Shown in pieces: positions 1 to 10,095 of a stretch of DNA of 64,000 nt; the first letter of the stretch is position 1; each line of letters opens with the position of its first letter. The notes below the pieces were generated by a model. That model saw only the letters and a list, made by a program, of their open reading frames with translations. It did no database searches and was not told the origin of the DNA. The position numbers were made by a program, and so were the translations under genes. The DNA is taken from contig JAUIRK010000916.1 of assembly GCA_030549495.1 (NCBI GenBank), positions 967,001-1,031,000 on the forward strand. The letters run 5' to 3'. This DNA is from Nectonema munidae (taxonomy: Eukaryota > Nematomorpha > Nectonematoida > Nectonematidae).

Positions 1-165
1 AAAATATTTCACATACATATTGAAAGCCAAATTACAAAAATTCTACCTAAAAGTTAAAAACACTTAACTTTGAAATTTCAGTTTTATTTCATAAAAACTA
101 TATGATTGGTTGAAATGTTTATGTAATTGGTATCTCTAAACAGTGGGCACAAGCAAAATAAACAA
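1..165. repeat. Dispersed AT-rich repeat, related to 26925-27090
   Basis: The stretch around positions 60-115 (core CTTAACTTTGAAATT, followed by GTTTTATTTCAT) recurs in the same order and orientation near 26990-27045, with weaker similarity on both sides. No coding capacity is seen. The family is not recognised and its ends cannot be set because the window begins inside it. Confidence 0.5.
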
Positions 166-1625
166 AAAATTCATATAATTTTTATTTTATATACTTCCTT
201 ATTCAATAAAATCATATTACAGTTGTCTTAGTTTAAATTTTTCATAGAATTAAATATTTTGGTGGATAAAAAATATTTTAAACTCTTTTTTTTCTTAGCT
301 ACTCTTTTCGTCTTAATCCAAAAAGGGGTTTAAATTTGAAATTTAAATTTGGTCACTAATAACTTTAAAATGCTTTATGGATTTAAAAATTTTTCTCTTG
401 TGTTTTATGTTTGGTTAGATTTTTCCAGCGTATGTCATTTTACATACATATACCCATTTTCAAGTAGGCTGTGTTTACTGGTTATATTCCTTTTTTTTTA
501 TAAAAAATTAGTCAAGCCTGACAAATAAATTTTAATATGAGAGCCCATGTCAAAATTAAAATTTTTATTCTTATAAATTTTTTTTATACATTTCAAGTGT
601 GTAGAATTTAATGGTGATGTCATTTTTTATGAAATCAATAAAACCTGTCAAAAAAATCGATAATTCACTCAAAATATTTCATTCTACAGTAACTTATGTA
701 ACCCAATAGGACCTCCATCTTTTTCGCTACAAATTTGTTATCGGCTTGTAGTGGCTACGTCATATTATAATTTTCAGTATGTAATTTTGCTATTCATTCC
801 ATGATGATCCTTTCTTGGTAGCTCTTTTTTCATTAGAAATTTATATTCTTCAATGTGTGTTCGAAAATTTTTTTATAATGATAAAATTACTTTTTTTCTC
901 TCTCAAAGCATTCTGATTAAAGAATCTTCTTGATGATCTTAGGCTTTTTTTTTATCAATATCGTGTATTTTATTATCAGGCCTGAATATTTGTCAACCAA
1001 TCTCATTTCAAAGGTTTTTTTCTGATGAATCATTCGTGATGTTCATTGTTCATTATTTCTTTGACGCAAAACGAAAAATTCAATTTAAATTAAAAATATC
1101 TTGATAGTGACTAAATTTTCACATATTGGCATCTGTGCCATTTTTGATTCTGACCTATTCTAAATTTTCAGATTTCCTACCCATCTTAGCTAAATGTTAA
1201 TTGTAATCCTATATGATAAGCTATAGATTTAAATATTTTTCATTTGTAAAAGAGGAACTTCTTTTTAACAGTCAAAATCTTTTTGAAGCATTTATTATAT
1301 AATTAAACCACTTCCTAGTTCATTAGAACATGGTAGATCTTCCATTTAGTCAAGATACATATTTTTTTTAATTATTTGTTTTGATCACATGTTCTCTTTT
1401 AAATTAGTTTTCAACTTGGTTCCTTCTCTCATACAAATTTTCAAAAGATTTTATAATACGTTTTGTTTGTTTTTTAATAAATATTTCATATTCAAGATGA
1501 TTGTAGAAAGTATTATAAGCCAAAATATACAAAAAAAAAGGTATATTTTCACTATATATCTAATATGCAGCCATTTTTTGAAAATTTTTTACAGAACTGA
1601 TTTTTAGGCATACATTACTAATTCA
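166..1625. other. AT-rich stretch without recognisable genes
   Basis: Only short chance reading frames are present, none with a recognisable motif or biased codon use. Around 430-470 a short segment (ACATATACCCATTTTC) is shared with 62650-62670, which ties this region to the repeat material at the other end of the window. Confidence 0.5.
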
Positions 1626-1629
1626 ATTG

Positions 1630-2890
1630 CCACTTCGAGATATTTTTTAACCGTATTATCCAAAATCCAGTACAGAAATAAAATAAGCATAGTCGATTTG
1701 GTATAAAACAAATATTTTATTTTTTTGAAAATATTTTTGAAGATATTTTAAAACCATAAATGCCAAAACTGAGTCCAAAAATGAAACCAGCATCTTCCAT
1801 TTGGCATAAAAACAGATATTTTATTTAAATTTCAAAAATATTTCTGTAGACATTAGACGTAAATCGAACATTTGATTGATACTTTCAGACATTTAATACC
1901 TGTAAATGCAAAAAATGATTTCAGAAATAAAAATTATCATGGTCGAATTGGTATAAAAACATATATTTCATGTAAAATTAGAGAGAATATTTTGGGATAT
2001 AGTTTTACGACATAAACCGCAAATTTGATTGACACTAGTAGTAAAACCTCTAAATGCGAAAACTGTTCAGAAATGAAATCATCATGACCTATTTGCTATA
2101 AAAACATATATTTCACGTAAAATTTGAATTAATATTTTTGAAAACTAATTTTAGAACTAAATGCAAATTTGATTGATACTTATAGGTATTTTAAAATTCA
2201 AACTGCAAAAATTAAGTCCATAAATGAAACTAGCACGGTTGATTTGGTATAAAAACATATATTTAATTGTAAAATTTGAATGAATGTTTTTGGAGACAAT
2301 TTTTAGAAGTAAACCGCAAATATCATTAACACTTATAAGTGTTTTCACATCCTAAATGTAAAAAATGAGTTCAGAAATGAAAACATCATGATTGATTTGG
2401 TATAAAAACATATATTTCATTGTAAAATTTGAATGAATGTATTTGGAGACAATTTTTAGAAGTAAACCGCAAATTTAAATTAACACTTATAAGTGTTTTC
2501 ACATCCTAAACGTAAAAAATGAGTTCAGAAATGAAACCAGCATGGCCGATTTAGTATAACACATATATTTCATTGGAAAATTTGAATGAATGTTTTTGGA
2601 GATAATTTTCAGAAGTAAACAGCAAATTTGATTAACACTTATAGGTATTTTCAAATCCTAAATGTAAAAAATGAGTCCAGAAATGAAAACAACATGATCG
2701 ATTTGGTATAAAACATATATTTTATGTAAAATGTGAAGAAATGTTTTTGGAGACAATTTTCAGAAGTAAACCCCAAATTTGATTAACATTTATAGGTTTT
2801 TTCAAATCCTAAATGTAAAAAATGAGTCCGGAAATGAAAACACCATGACCGATTTAGTATAAAAACATATAATTTGAACGTATATTTTAT
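1630..2890. repeat. Tandem array of about 150-bp units (satellite-like)
   Basis: A unit containing an AGAAATGAAA-like motif, then GATTTGGTATAAAAACATAT, then TTTTGGAGACAATTTTTAGA and GATTAACACTTATAG recurs with starts near 1672, 1777, 1922, 2069, 2218, 2370, 2526, 2676 and 2826. Spacing is 145-156 bp except for the first, shorter unit. Units from about 2218 onward resemble one another most and the leftmost are the most diverged, as expected when central units are homogenised and edge units decay. Short reading frames in the array are not genes. Confidence 0.85.
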
Positions 2891-3369
2891 TAGATACATT
2901 TTTGATCAATCAAAATTTTTATTGACATTTTCTAAAAAGTAGCAATGATTTTTGAAAAAACTAAATATATAAAATGTTATGCGTTCTAAACTCTATATAA
3001 TCATAAATTTTCAGGGTATTATATAATATAGATCCTAAGTTATAAGGTTAAGTACAGATAATGTCGAAAGTTTGCTGAAAAATTTTAATTTTTGATTTTG
3101 ATTGACAGTTTTGGACATGAAGGGGTCATTCAACTACCATGAAAATGGTTTCAAAAGATGCAGCTAGCGATTTTAGGAAAAGTCACAAAATTTGAAGGGA
3201 TATGATTCAGCCAATTTTCTACAATTAATTTTTTAGTGAAGGGGGGGGGGGGTGTTTTACGCCCCCCAGCACTAATAGGGTTAAGACTGTCAGAAAATCA
3301 TCTACTTGCTAAATACAACATAATACTGGTACAGAAATAGAGATGAAGAATTTAGAAAATATTTCACAG
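2891..3369. other. Satellite flank with a 12-G run
   Basis: Positions 2890-2960 (core TCTAAAAAGTAGCAATGATT) match the flank of the degenerate satellite relic at 63385-63450, so array and flank are probably one repeat element. A run of 12 G at 3241-3252 is followed by a C run near 3261-3266. No gene is seen. Confidence 0.45.
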
Positions 3370-4370
3370 CCGGTGATAACAATTCTTTAGTGTAATGTAA
3401 AGGGCTTAGTGGAATCATTAGGTTTAACATACAGGCCAGATGAATGGAGACTTTTTATTGACTCATCAACTAGAAGCTTAAAAGCTGTGCTGTTACATAT
3501 TAAAAATGAGGTGGCATCTGTCCCTGTTGCACATTCTGTTCAATTAACAGAGAGCTATGGAACTATGAAAACTCTACTAGACGCCATAAATTACAATGGT
3601 CATAACTGGAAGATATTTGGCGATTTAAAAGTATTGTCTTTAATTCTAGGAATGCAATGAGGGTATACTAAGTATCCATGCTTCCTGTGTTTATGAGATA
3701 GCAGAGCTGATGCACAACACTACCAGAGACAAGAATGGCCTGTTAGAGAACATTTTGAGATTGGATCTTTTAATGTTATTCATCAACACCTAGTTGATGC
3801 TCAAAAAATTCGCCTTCCTCCACTTCACATTAAATTAAGACTAATGAGAAGTTTTGTTAAAGCATTAAATAAAGAAAGTCAGACATTTCTTTTCTTGGCA
3901 ACAAAGATTCCAAAAGTCAGTGATGCAAAACTTAGTGCAGGAATTTTCGACGGTCCTCAGATAAGAATGTTAATGAAAGATGATAACTTTCCATTAGTCA
4001 TGACAGAAGCTGAAAGGAATGCATGGGAATCATTTAAATCTCTCACGCTTAATTTTTTAGGAAATCATAAAAGCGATGAATACAAAGGCATAGTAGAAAA
4101 TCTTATTCAAAACTTTCAACTCTTAAGAGTAGAATGTCAATAAAACTTCATTTCCTAAGATCGCATCTCGACTATTTTCCATATAATTGTGGTGATTATA
4201 GTGAGGAACAGGGAGAAAGGTTCCACCAAGACATTAAGTGCATGGAAGAAAGATATCAAGGAAGATGGGAAGTGAACATGCTATCAGATTATTGCTGGTG
4301 CTTGAAAAGAGATTCACGATTAAAAAAACACAAGAGAAAATCTCTAAAATCTTCATTTTTACCAAAATAA
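3370..4370 (+). pseudogene. Broken C-terminal two-thirds of an unnamed repeat-coded gene family
   Basis: Translation shows a recognisable chain of blocks: a DEWRLFIDSS block (about 3436-3465), GDLKVLSLILGMQ, GYTKYPCFLCL, LPPLHIKL, GIFDGPQIR, NFLGNH, and finally KLHFLRSHLDYFP, GERFHQDI and DYCWCLKRD up to the stop at 4368-4370. I remember these blocks from uncharacterised, often multicopy proteins of arthropods and other invertebrates; I know no domain name or function for them. The copy is dead: in-frame TGA codons lie at 3658 and just after FLCL (where the family has Trp), and a frameshift near 4134 separates the last two blocks. No ATG start or N-terminal third is present. A matching N-terminal piece lies at 32630-33120. 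Confidence 0.75.
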
Positions 4371-4700
4371 TTTATTTTGTTTATTTGGACATGTGTTTAT
4401 AAATGTTAATTATATCAAAATTTGTTATTGATTTCATAAAACAATTGAATTCCTTATTTCTTTTATTTTTCCACCATAATTTTAAATAGATTTAATTTCA
4501 CGTTTCTAGATTTACAAAGAATTCCTTTTTGAGAAAAAACAGGAGGTAATTGATGAAAACTAGGGTTATCTTTGAATTCTATGCATTAAAATACATAAGA
4601 ATCAGCAGAAAAACTTTAAACCGCAGGAAAAAAAAATTTTTTTTAACGCCGGGCCGTGTAATATAACTGACGTTTTATTTATTAAAAATATAACTGAAGT
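4371..4700. other. AT-rich spacer downstream of CARS2
   Basis: No gene or repeat recognised. It separates the dead family member from the 3' end of the converging CARS2 gene. Confidence 0.4.
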
Positions 4701-4706
4701 TTTATT
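4701..4706 (-). terminator. Poly(A) signal of CARS2
   Basis: AATAAA on the minus strand, about 30 nt after the CARS2 stop codon. In DNA this AT-rich the hexamer also occurs by chance, so use is inferred from position only. Confidence 0.55.
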
Positions 4707-4736
4707 GTAAATAAACATTATCACAAGATAGTATTT

Positions 4737-6296
4737 TTAACGATTTTTCCATTGCCATGTAAAAGTCCTGTCGCTCCTGTCTTTGACTTCAATGCCTAAA
4801 TTGGACAGTTCTTTTCTAAAATCATCACAACATTCAACCACGTTTAATGAAGAACCCCTTTCCTTTTTTAAAGCACTATTTCTTAGCTTTGACCTAAACA
4901 GTAGACTAGAGTTTATAACTTCATTCAGAATCACTTCTGAAGTTGCAAATGACTTAGCAGTTCCTATATTTAAGCCTAAATCAGAAAAAAAAGATTCAAC
5001 AAAGTTTTTTACTTGAATAACTAGATCAAAGGAAGGTGATGGATAAATAGTAGTGATTGATTCCTTACTAGTAGCAGAGCTGAAATAGGCATTGCACGTT
5101 TTAATGACAGCCAAAACTTTTTGTAAAGCATCTCTTGTGTTAAAATCATCACTCAAATCCTCCAAAACTTCATTTCTCAAGTTTTCAAGAATTTCTCTGA
5201 CTTGCTTCTCAGGAAATGCTTCGTCTAGAACTAGCATGCCTTTAAAATAATGTGAAGCATCTGTTAGGAAGGACTTGATTTGATTCAACATAGTTACGTA
5301 CTTTTGTATTAGGTCTGTATCATATTCGATCATATCCCTGTAGTGGTGATTCAAGCACAACAGTCTAAAATGATCTGAAGAATAGTCTTTGAGAAAGTCA
5401 GTGATACTAATCCCATTTTTAAGAGACTTGGACATCTTTTGGTGATCACTCTTAGACGATAAATGCCCGCAATGGAGCCATTTTCCTACCCAGTGAGGGT
5501 TATGATTAAGTGCGTAGCATTGCATCGTTTCACAATGATGATGGATTTGAATCAGATCTGAGCCGCCAGAGTGTAGAGAAATATGATCTCCAAACATCAA
5601 TTGTGACATAGTCGAACACTCGATGTGCCAGCCAGGCCTGCCAACATAACTAGACCATTCGTTTTGCCACCCAGGTTCGGATAACTTACTCACTTTCCAC
5701 AAAACAAAATCTTGTACACACCTTTTATCAGTGTAAATATTATTTTGAATATTTGATCCTTCATTTTTAATGAATGATTGCTTTAAGGGAGAAAATTTAT
5801 TAAAAAATTGAGTGTCAAAATAGACGTTACCAAGGTTGGTAATATAAGCGTAATTTGAAGCAATTAACTTTTGGATAAATAGTTGAATTTGTGGAATAGT
5901 CTCTGAAACTCTGAGGGATAAACTTGGAGGCATCACATTCAGTTTATGCATATCATTAAAGTAATCTTTTTCGAAATTTAAAGCTACTTCTTTGAAAGTC
6001 TTTTTTTCGTTATTTGCAGTTAAAATTATTTTATCGTCAATATCGGTAATTCCCAAAACTTGAAAAATTTCAAACTTAAAGAATTTTTCCATAATTCTTC
6101 TCAAGATGTCAAAAGCAACATAACAACGAGCGTGTCCAATGTGTGCTTCATCGTAAACCGTTGGACCACAAACGTACCAAGATAATGTTTTTCCATTTTC
6201 GCAAATTAAATTTGATTTAGACTTTGTGAGTGTGCATTTGACCTGCAAATTTTTAGCAAAAGATGAATAAAACTTTATCAAGCTTTTGCTAATCAT
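4737..6296 (-). CDS. CARS2: Mitochondrial cysteinyl-tRNA synthetase
   Basis: Class I aminoacyl-tRNA synthetase that charges mitochondrial tRNA-Cys with cysteine using ATP. The 519-residue frame starts at ATG 6296; the frame continues upstream only through a TTG, so this ATG is the start. The N-terminus (MISKSLIKFYSSFAKNLQ) is basic and lacks acidic residues, like a mitochondrial presequence. Visible motifs: WYVCGPTVYD with zinc-ligand Cys43, the HIGH signature as HIGHARCY (52-55), GITDIDDKI, RPGWHIECS with Cys227, HSGGSDL followed by HHHCE (His252 and Glu256 complete the zinc site), and KMSKS (287-291). The usual HHENE zinc segment reads HHHCE here, but both ligands are kept. PPSLSLRVSETIPQI and the C-terminal DRS..TW block favour CARS2 over the cytosolic enzyme. 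The coding frame is one exon, whereas vertebrate CARS2 has many. Length fits the family (human 564). Confidence 0.97.
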   Translation of the reverse strand: MISKSLIKFYSSFAKNLQVKCTLTKSKSNLICENGKTLSWYVCGPTVYDEAHIGHARCYVAFDILRRIMEKFFKFEIFQVLGITDIDDKIILTANNEKKTFKEVALNFEKDYFNDMHKLNVMPPSLSLRVSETIPQIQLFIQKLIASNYAYITNLGNVYFDTQFFNKFSPLKQSFIKNEGSNIQNNIYTDKRCVQDFVLWKVSKLSEPGWQNEWSSYVGRPGWHIECSTMSQLMFGDHISLHSGGSDLIQIHHHCETMQCYALNHNPHWVGKWLHCGHLSSKSDHQKMSKSLKNGISITDFLKDYSSDHFRLLCLNHHYRDMIEYDTDLIQKYVTMLNQIKSFLTDASHYFKGMLVLDEAFPEKQVREILENLRNEVLEDLSDDFNTRDALQKVLAVIKTCNAYFSSATSKESITTIYPSPSFDLVIQVKNFVESFFSDLGLNIGTAKSFATSEVILNEVINSSLLFRSKLRNSALKKERGSSLNVVECCDDFRKELSNLGIEVKDRSDRTFTWQWKNR

Positions 6297-6301
6297 ACCA
6301 T
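6293..6301 (-). promoter_or_regulatory. Two-codon upstream ORF overlapping the CARS2 start
   Basis: Read on the minus strand, ATGGTATGA gives ATG-GTA-TGA at 6301-6293; its stop overlaps the CARS2 ATG at 6296-6294. A scanning ribosome starting at the first ATG would stop and could reinitiate directly on CARS2. A CAG-like acceptor (ATCGTAG) ends just before this ATG, so the transcript could also begin or be spliced here. This applies only if the mRNA leader includes the upstream ATG. Confidence 0.35.
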
Positions 6302-6912
6302 CTACGATGCAAATAAAGCTTAAAAACAAAATGAGTTATATGTTTATAATATGATTTCAAAAGTGATGGAATTATAATTTAGCAATTAACTAGATAAATG
6401 CTGAGAATTTCAAAATGGGGTAGATGGCAGCGAAGACTAAAATAAGGGACAACTGGAACAAGGTGAGAGTATAAAGAAAAATCAATTCAATCATATATTT
6501 TATTATACATATTGGAATATTCAGAAAAATAATCAAATCTACCATATTAAAAATATACCAACATATCTTTATAAAATTACCAATTATTTTTATATGAAGA
6601 CAAACAGAATGAAACGTTCTCTCTGAACAACTTTCAATAATAAATCAAAATGCGATAACTCTCTAAAGTGAATCGTATTTGAACATTCATTTACAATATG
6701 CTACAATTTACATTCTTTGTCAAAGAACAGCCAGATGCCAGGCGTATTTTTCGATTTACAATTTGAGGTTCTATTTTTCTTAAAATTTCAGAAGTGGCTG
6801 AGATTTTGCTGCTAATAAGGAAAAACATAACTTAAAGATACACATCTGCTCTAGTTTTTTGCAATACATTCAAATAAGTACTTAAGTTCATTCATGGACA
6901 ATTGGCATATTA
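6302..6912. other. Spacer upstream of CARS2
   Basis: Presumed promoter and 5' leader of CARS2. No promoter motif can be singled out in the AT-rich sequence. Confidence 0.35.
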
Positions 6913-6920
6913 GTTGGATC

Positions 6921-7068
6921 CAGTGGCGTAGCCAGAGGGGGGCAAGGGGGCAGTGTCCCCCCCCCCCCCCCCAAATACCTTTTCTGCCCCCCCCCCCCCA
7001 AATAATTTTATTTCCAATATGCTTGCCCCCCCCCCCCCCACCACTTCCATTTTTTGGCTACGCCACTG
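6921..7068. mobile_element. 148-bp hAT-type MITE with three C runs
   Basis: Ends are inverted: CAGTGGCGTAGCCA at the left and its complement TGGCTACGCCACTG at the right. They are flanked by 8-bp direct repeats GTTGGATC (6913-6920) and GTTCGATC (7069-7076), one mismatch. Ends of CAGTGGC and an 8-bp target duplication are the hAT pattern. The interior has three long C runs (about 6957-6972, 6987-6998 and 7026-7039). A proline-rich reading frame across it is an artefact of these runs. Confidence 0.85.
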
Positions 7069-7076
7069 GTTCGATC

Positions 7077-8237
7077 ACCTTAACGAAATACAAAATATAC
7101 CATGTTTCAGTAGAACAAACTAAGTACGTATAAAATATACCTTGTCTCCGATTTTGATGATATTCTATGCAATAATTTAGGATTTTTCAAAACTTAAATT
7201 TTCAATAGTAGTACTGCTTACAATAGGCATATAGTATCTTGATTATAATATTATTATAAGAAATTGATGTAATTTTGCATAACATTTAAAAATAGAAATC
7301 GTGCTGAAACAAATGTCAAATTATGATAAAGCACCCTTACTAACTCGTTTGCGGAGTCGAGTAGTTTTTTTCGCCTCCAATATAAACTTCGACTGCAATA
7401 TTATAATAAATTAAACTCATAATCCAACTCGTTAAAAATCAGGCAAATATTGGCAATGTGAAACCCAACATTTTTTATTTCTTAAATATAAATTAATAAA
7501 GTAGAAATAGTATTCGTATTAACAGTAATTAGTATATATATTTTTTGATGTGTTATTATCCTTTCTGTATTCTACAAAAACCGACTCAGACTCCTTTTCT
7601 CCAATTATTTTAGACCTCACCGACTCGGACCTCGCAACCCTGCCTACTAAAACATGGCTAGCCTTCAATAGACCCCTAAATGCACAGCAATAATATCCTC
7701 AATAGTAACCCCTGTTCATGAACGAATTCAAGATTTGCTATTACCATCAGCAAACTATATATTTGAGCTGTAGAAAAAAGCGATTCTAAAACCTTTCGGG
7801 AAAGTAGAGTAGTTCACAATATGTAATTTATCAAAACACATTTTGCGAATAAAAAGAAAATTGTATTTTAATTTTTAATGCAAATGTTCATATCTACTTA
7901 AAACCAAAATTTTATTCGTAGGTCGATGCATATAGGAAAAAAGGTGGCGCATACAAAGGAAAATTTTTCAATGATAAAAAATATTACTTTGAAAATAATA
8001 GGAAATCAGGCGTGAAAGTTATATGATAAATTCTTTCTCAGGTAGAGAAAAGAAGTGTCAGTGAATACATTCCCAAGTAGCTTTAATTTTATATCAAACA
8101 CTCCCTATTCAATGAAGCAAAAAATTTGCATTACAGCTCTTTATAACTTCATCAGAAAAAAGAATCCAAGCACAAGTTTATGTATTTTTCATTTGTAAAA
8201 TAAAAATTATAATAATATTGGATATTTTAGAAAAAGA
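7077..8237. repeat. Spacer with a dispersed GGAGTCGG-type repeat (7564-7650)
   Basis: Read on the minus strand, 7650-7564 contains CAGGGTTGCGAGGTC, then GGAGTCTGAGTCGGTTTTT. Similar sequence lies at 11420-11540 (minus), 21880-21952 (minus) and 41568-41650 (plus), so this is a dispersed non-coding repeat, perhaps SINE-like. The rest of the stretch shows no gene. Confidence 0.4.
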
Positions 8238-8243
8238 TTTATT
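8238..8243 (-). terminator. Poly(A) signal of the ASB3-like gene
   Basis: AATAAA on the minus strand about 50 nt beyond the TGA stop. Assigned by position only. Confidence 0.45.
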
Positions 8244-8292
8244 AATTATGATAAATTATGTTAATGAGGTTCAACTTCAAAAATATTACTAT

Positions 8293-9735
8293 TCAATCAA
8301 ATAAGAGGTAGGATTTTAGATCTCTTGAGATTGGTGCGGAATTCAAAAACTCTAGCAAGCATTTATTCGAAGAGGACATCATAAATCTCACTTTCATTCT
8401 ACACAAATGCTTCAAGCTGGAATCAAAGAAGTAACAAGGGCCTTTAACAAACTTGGAAATCTTGCTTGCATCATACTTGCGTTTAGAGAGCACTTTCTTG
8501 AAATTAGAGGGATATAGAAGTCCGTAATTATAAAAGATTGTCAAAACACTCGTATCTTTTTCGGAAATAACATGTTTCTTCTTAAAAATGGATTTTTGAA
8601 GAAGAAGGGGCATTTTATTAAATATGCATAACTTTCCATTGCAGAGATTTATTAAAGAAGACTGCAGAAAAGGGGTTTCATGGGAAGATATGGATTCATT
8701 CGTAATGAACGATTTCACAAGAACATACAAATAAAATGACTGCCTGAAACACTTCAAATAATAAGGCTGAATAGAAAAAGTGATAAAGGAGTACTTTCTA
8801 TATTTAAAAGATACTGAAAATATGAAGCTTAAAATGCTCTTGGAGCAATGTTTTTTCACGATATTTTGGAAATAAACTTGCAGGCAATTATGCGCCTCAT
8901 AATAAACCAACATAAACAAAATCTTTTTGGAAAAGATGGAAAATTTTTGGATTGTTATTTCAAATAACTTCATTTTATCTTCTTTAACAAGGTTTAAATA
9001 TAAATCGTAAGGAGGGATGCAAATGTAATATAGAACAATCTTAAACTTTTCTTCCATTTTAAGCAGGGAAAACAGGACGTCCATATTGTTAAGAGATGCG
9101 CATAAAGCGTACTCTCGATTGGAGCGCATCAAATCATCGAGCAGATATTTCAAAATACGTACACTTTTTTTCGTTTTAGATTTAATGCATTGGGAAAGAG
9201 GAGTGTTCTGAGCTGTATCTTCGTATGTTGAATCCGCGTGCTTACAAATCATCAATCTAGCAATCGCGTAGGATTTTAAAGCGTGAAAAAGAGGCGTTTT
9301 CCCACTTGAAGGATCTCTTATGTTGATGTCACAATTCTTAGACCTTAAAAGCAGGTCCACAACTGTGTAGTGAGTGAAGAAACACGCGACACCAAGTGGA
9401 GTATTAAAGTTAGAACGAACGTTACACGAAGCACCTAGGTCGAGTAGTTTCTTGCAACAATCGTACTTTCCTGATTTACAGGATAGGAGCAGAGGAGTTT
9501 CCAAATTATGATTGGTGCAGTCTACTTTTAGAAGAGGCTTATACTTAAAGAGTATATCAATGATATCTGCAAAACCATTGTAGGCTGCTTCGTGTAACGC
9601 AAACCAACCTCTATTATCTGCCACATCAAGAGAACAGCCACTCTCAATAAGATCGACAACAGCTTTACTATCTCCAAGGCGACAGGCGTAACTAACCTTC
9701 GAACAAGATTCAGGATAAAATTCATCAAAGTTCAT
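8293..9735 (-). CDS. ASB3: Ankyrin repeat and SOCS box protein, ASB3-like
   Basis: ASB proteins are substrate receptors of Cullin-5 E3 ubiquitin ligases: ankyrin repeats bind the target and the SOCS box recruits Elongin B/C and Cul5. The 480-residue frame starts with MNFDEFYPESCS, and CSLDVADNRGWFALHEAAYN follows. This matches the start of vertebrate ASB3 (MDFTEAYADTCS, SVDVADNRGWMPIHEAAYH). About five ankyrin repeats fill residues 14-210. A long divergent Lys/Tyr/Phe-rich helical middle follows, and the C-terminus is a SOCS box: SLKHLCRMKVR (BC box) and APISRDLKSYLLFD (Cul5 box). Human ASB3 has 518 residues and more clear ankyrin repeats, so the middle has eroded or lost repeats. An in-frame ATG eight codons upstream (9759) lies before a good splice acceptor and is less likely. 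No intron interrupts the frame. Orthology to ASB3 rests mainly on the N-terminus. Confidence 0.88.
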   Translation of the reverse strand: MNFDEFYPESCSKVSYACRLGDSKAVVDLIESGCSLDVADNRGWFALHEAAYNGFADIIDILFKYKPLLKVDCTNHNLETPLLLSCKSGKYDCCKKLLDLGASCNVRSNFNTPLGVACFFTHYTVVDLLLRSKNCDINIRDPSSGKTPLFHALKSYAIARLMICKHADSTYEDTAQNTPLSQCIKSKTKKSVRILKYLLDDLMRSNREYALCASLNNMDVLFSLLKMEEKFKIVLYYICIPPYDLYLNLVKEDKMKLFEITIQKFSIFSKKILFMLVYYEAHNCLQVYFQNIVKKHCSKSILSFIFSVSFKYRKYSFITFSIQPYYLKCFRQSFYLYVLVKSFITNESISSHETPFLQSSLINLCNGKLCIFNKMPLLLQKSIFKKKHVISEKDTSVLTIFYNYGLLYPSNFKKVLSKRKYDASKISKFVKGPCYFFDSSLKHLCRMKVRFMMSSSNKCLLEFLNSAPISRDLKSYLLFD

Positions 9736-9741
9736 TCTCAA

Positions 9742-9760
9742 ACTAAAAATAAATAGCATA
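9742..9760 (-). promoter_or_regulatory. Candidate 3' splice site just before the ASB3-like ATG
   Basis: On the minus strand CTATTTATTTTTAG ends at 9743, seven nucleotides before the ATG at 9735. It has a pyrimidine-rich tract and an AG, as in an acceptor for a 5'-UTR intron or a spliced leader. A GTAAGT a few bases upstream is too close to be its donor. Inference only. Confidence 0.35.
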
Positions 9761-10089
9761 AACTTACCATATATTTAAGCTATTCTTAAAATAATTTTTC
9801 ATTACAACGAGCACATTTTATTGGTCAAAGTAATCGTAACTATTATTTAAAAAAAAAGTCCATTTTTACTATTTATGAACACGCATTGTATAATTAGTTT
9901 GTAAAAAACAGGCCTTGCGATCACAAGAATTTTACCTTGTTTTTCCAAATTATATCTCGATTTTTTTATCTAATGATTAAAATTTACTATTGATATGTTT
10001 AAAGTTTTAGGTTGAATTAGAAAAAAATGTTATCAATGTTCGTTTGTCGAATACAGAAAAGTCTAAAAAAATTATAACAACAAAACAGA
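9761..10089. other. Intergenic gap between GSKIP-like and ASB3-like genes
   Basis: The two coding regions run head to tail with 355 bp between the GSKIP stop and the ASB3-like ATG. The gap is AT-rich with no recognisable gene and would have to hold the end of one transcript and the promoter of the next. Confidence 0.4.
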
Positions 10090-10095
10090 TTTATT
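10090..10095 (-). terminator. Poly(A) signal overlapping the GSKIP stop codon
   Basis: The minus strand reads C-AATAAA-T with the TAA stop (10093-10091) inside the AATAAA hexamer. If used, the 3' UTR would be only about 10-30 nt. A later signal may be used instead. Confidence 0.3.

Noticed and set aside
6297-6329. Eleven-residue extension upstream of CARS2
   Set aside because: It begins with TTG, not ATG, and the downstream ATG gives a good mitochondrial presequence.
6894-7133. Proline-rich 79-codon reading frame
   Set aside because: It is the translation of poly-C runs inside a 148-bp MITE with clear ends and target duplication.
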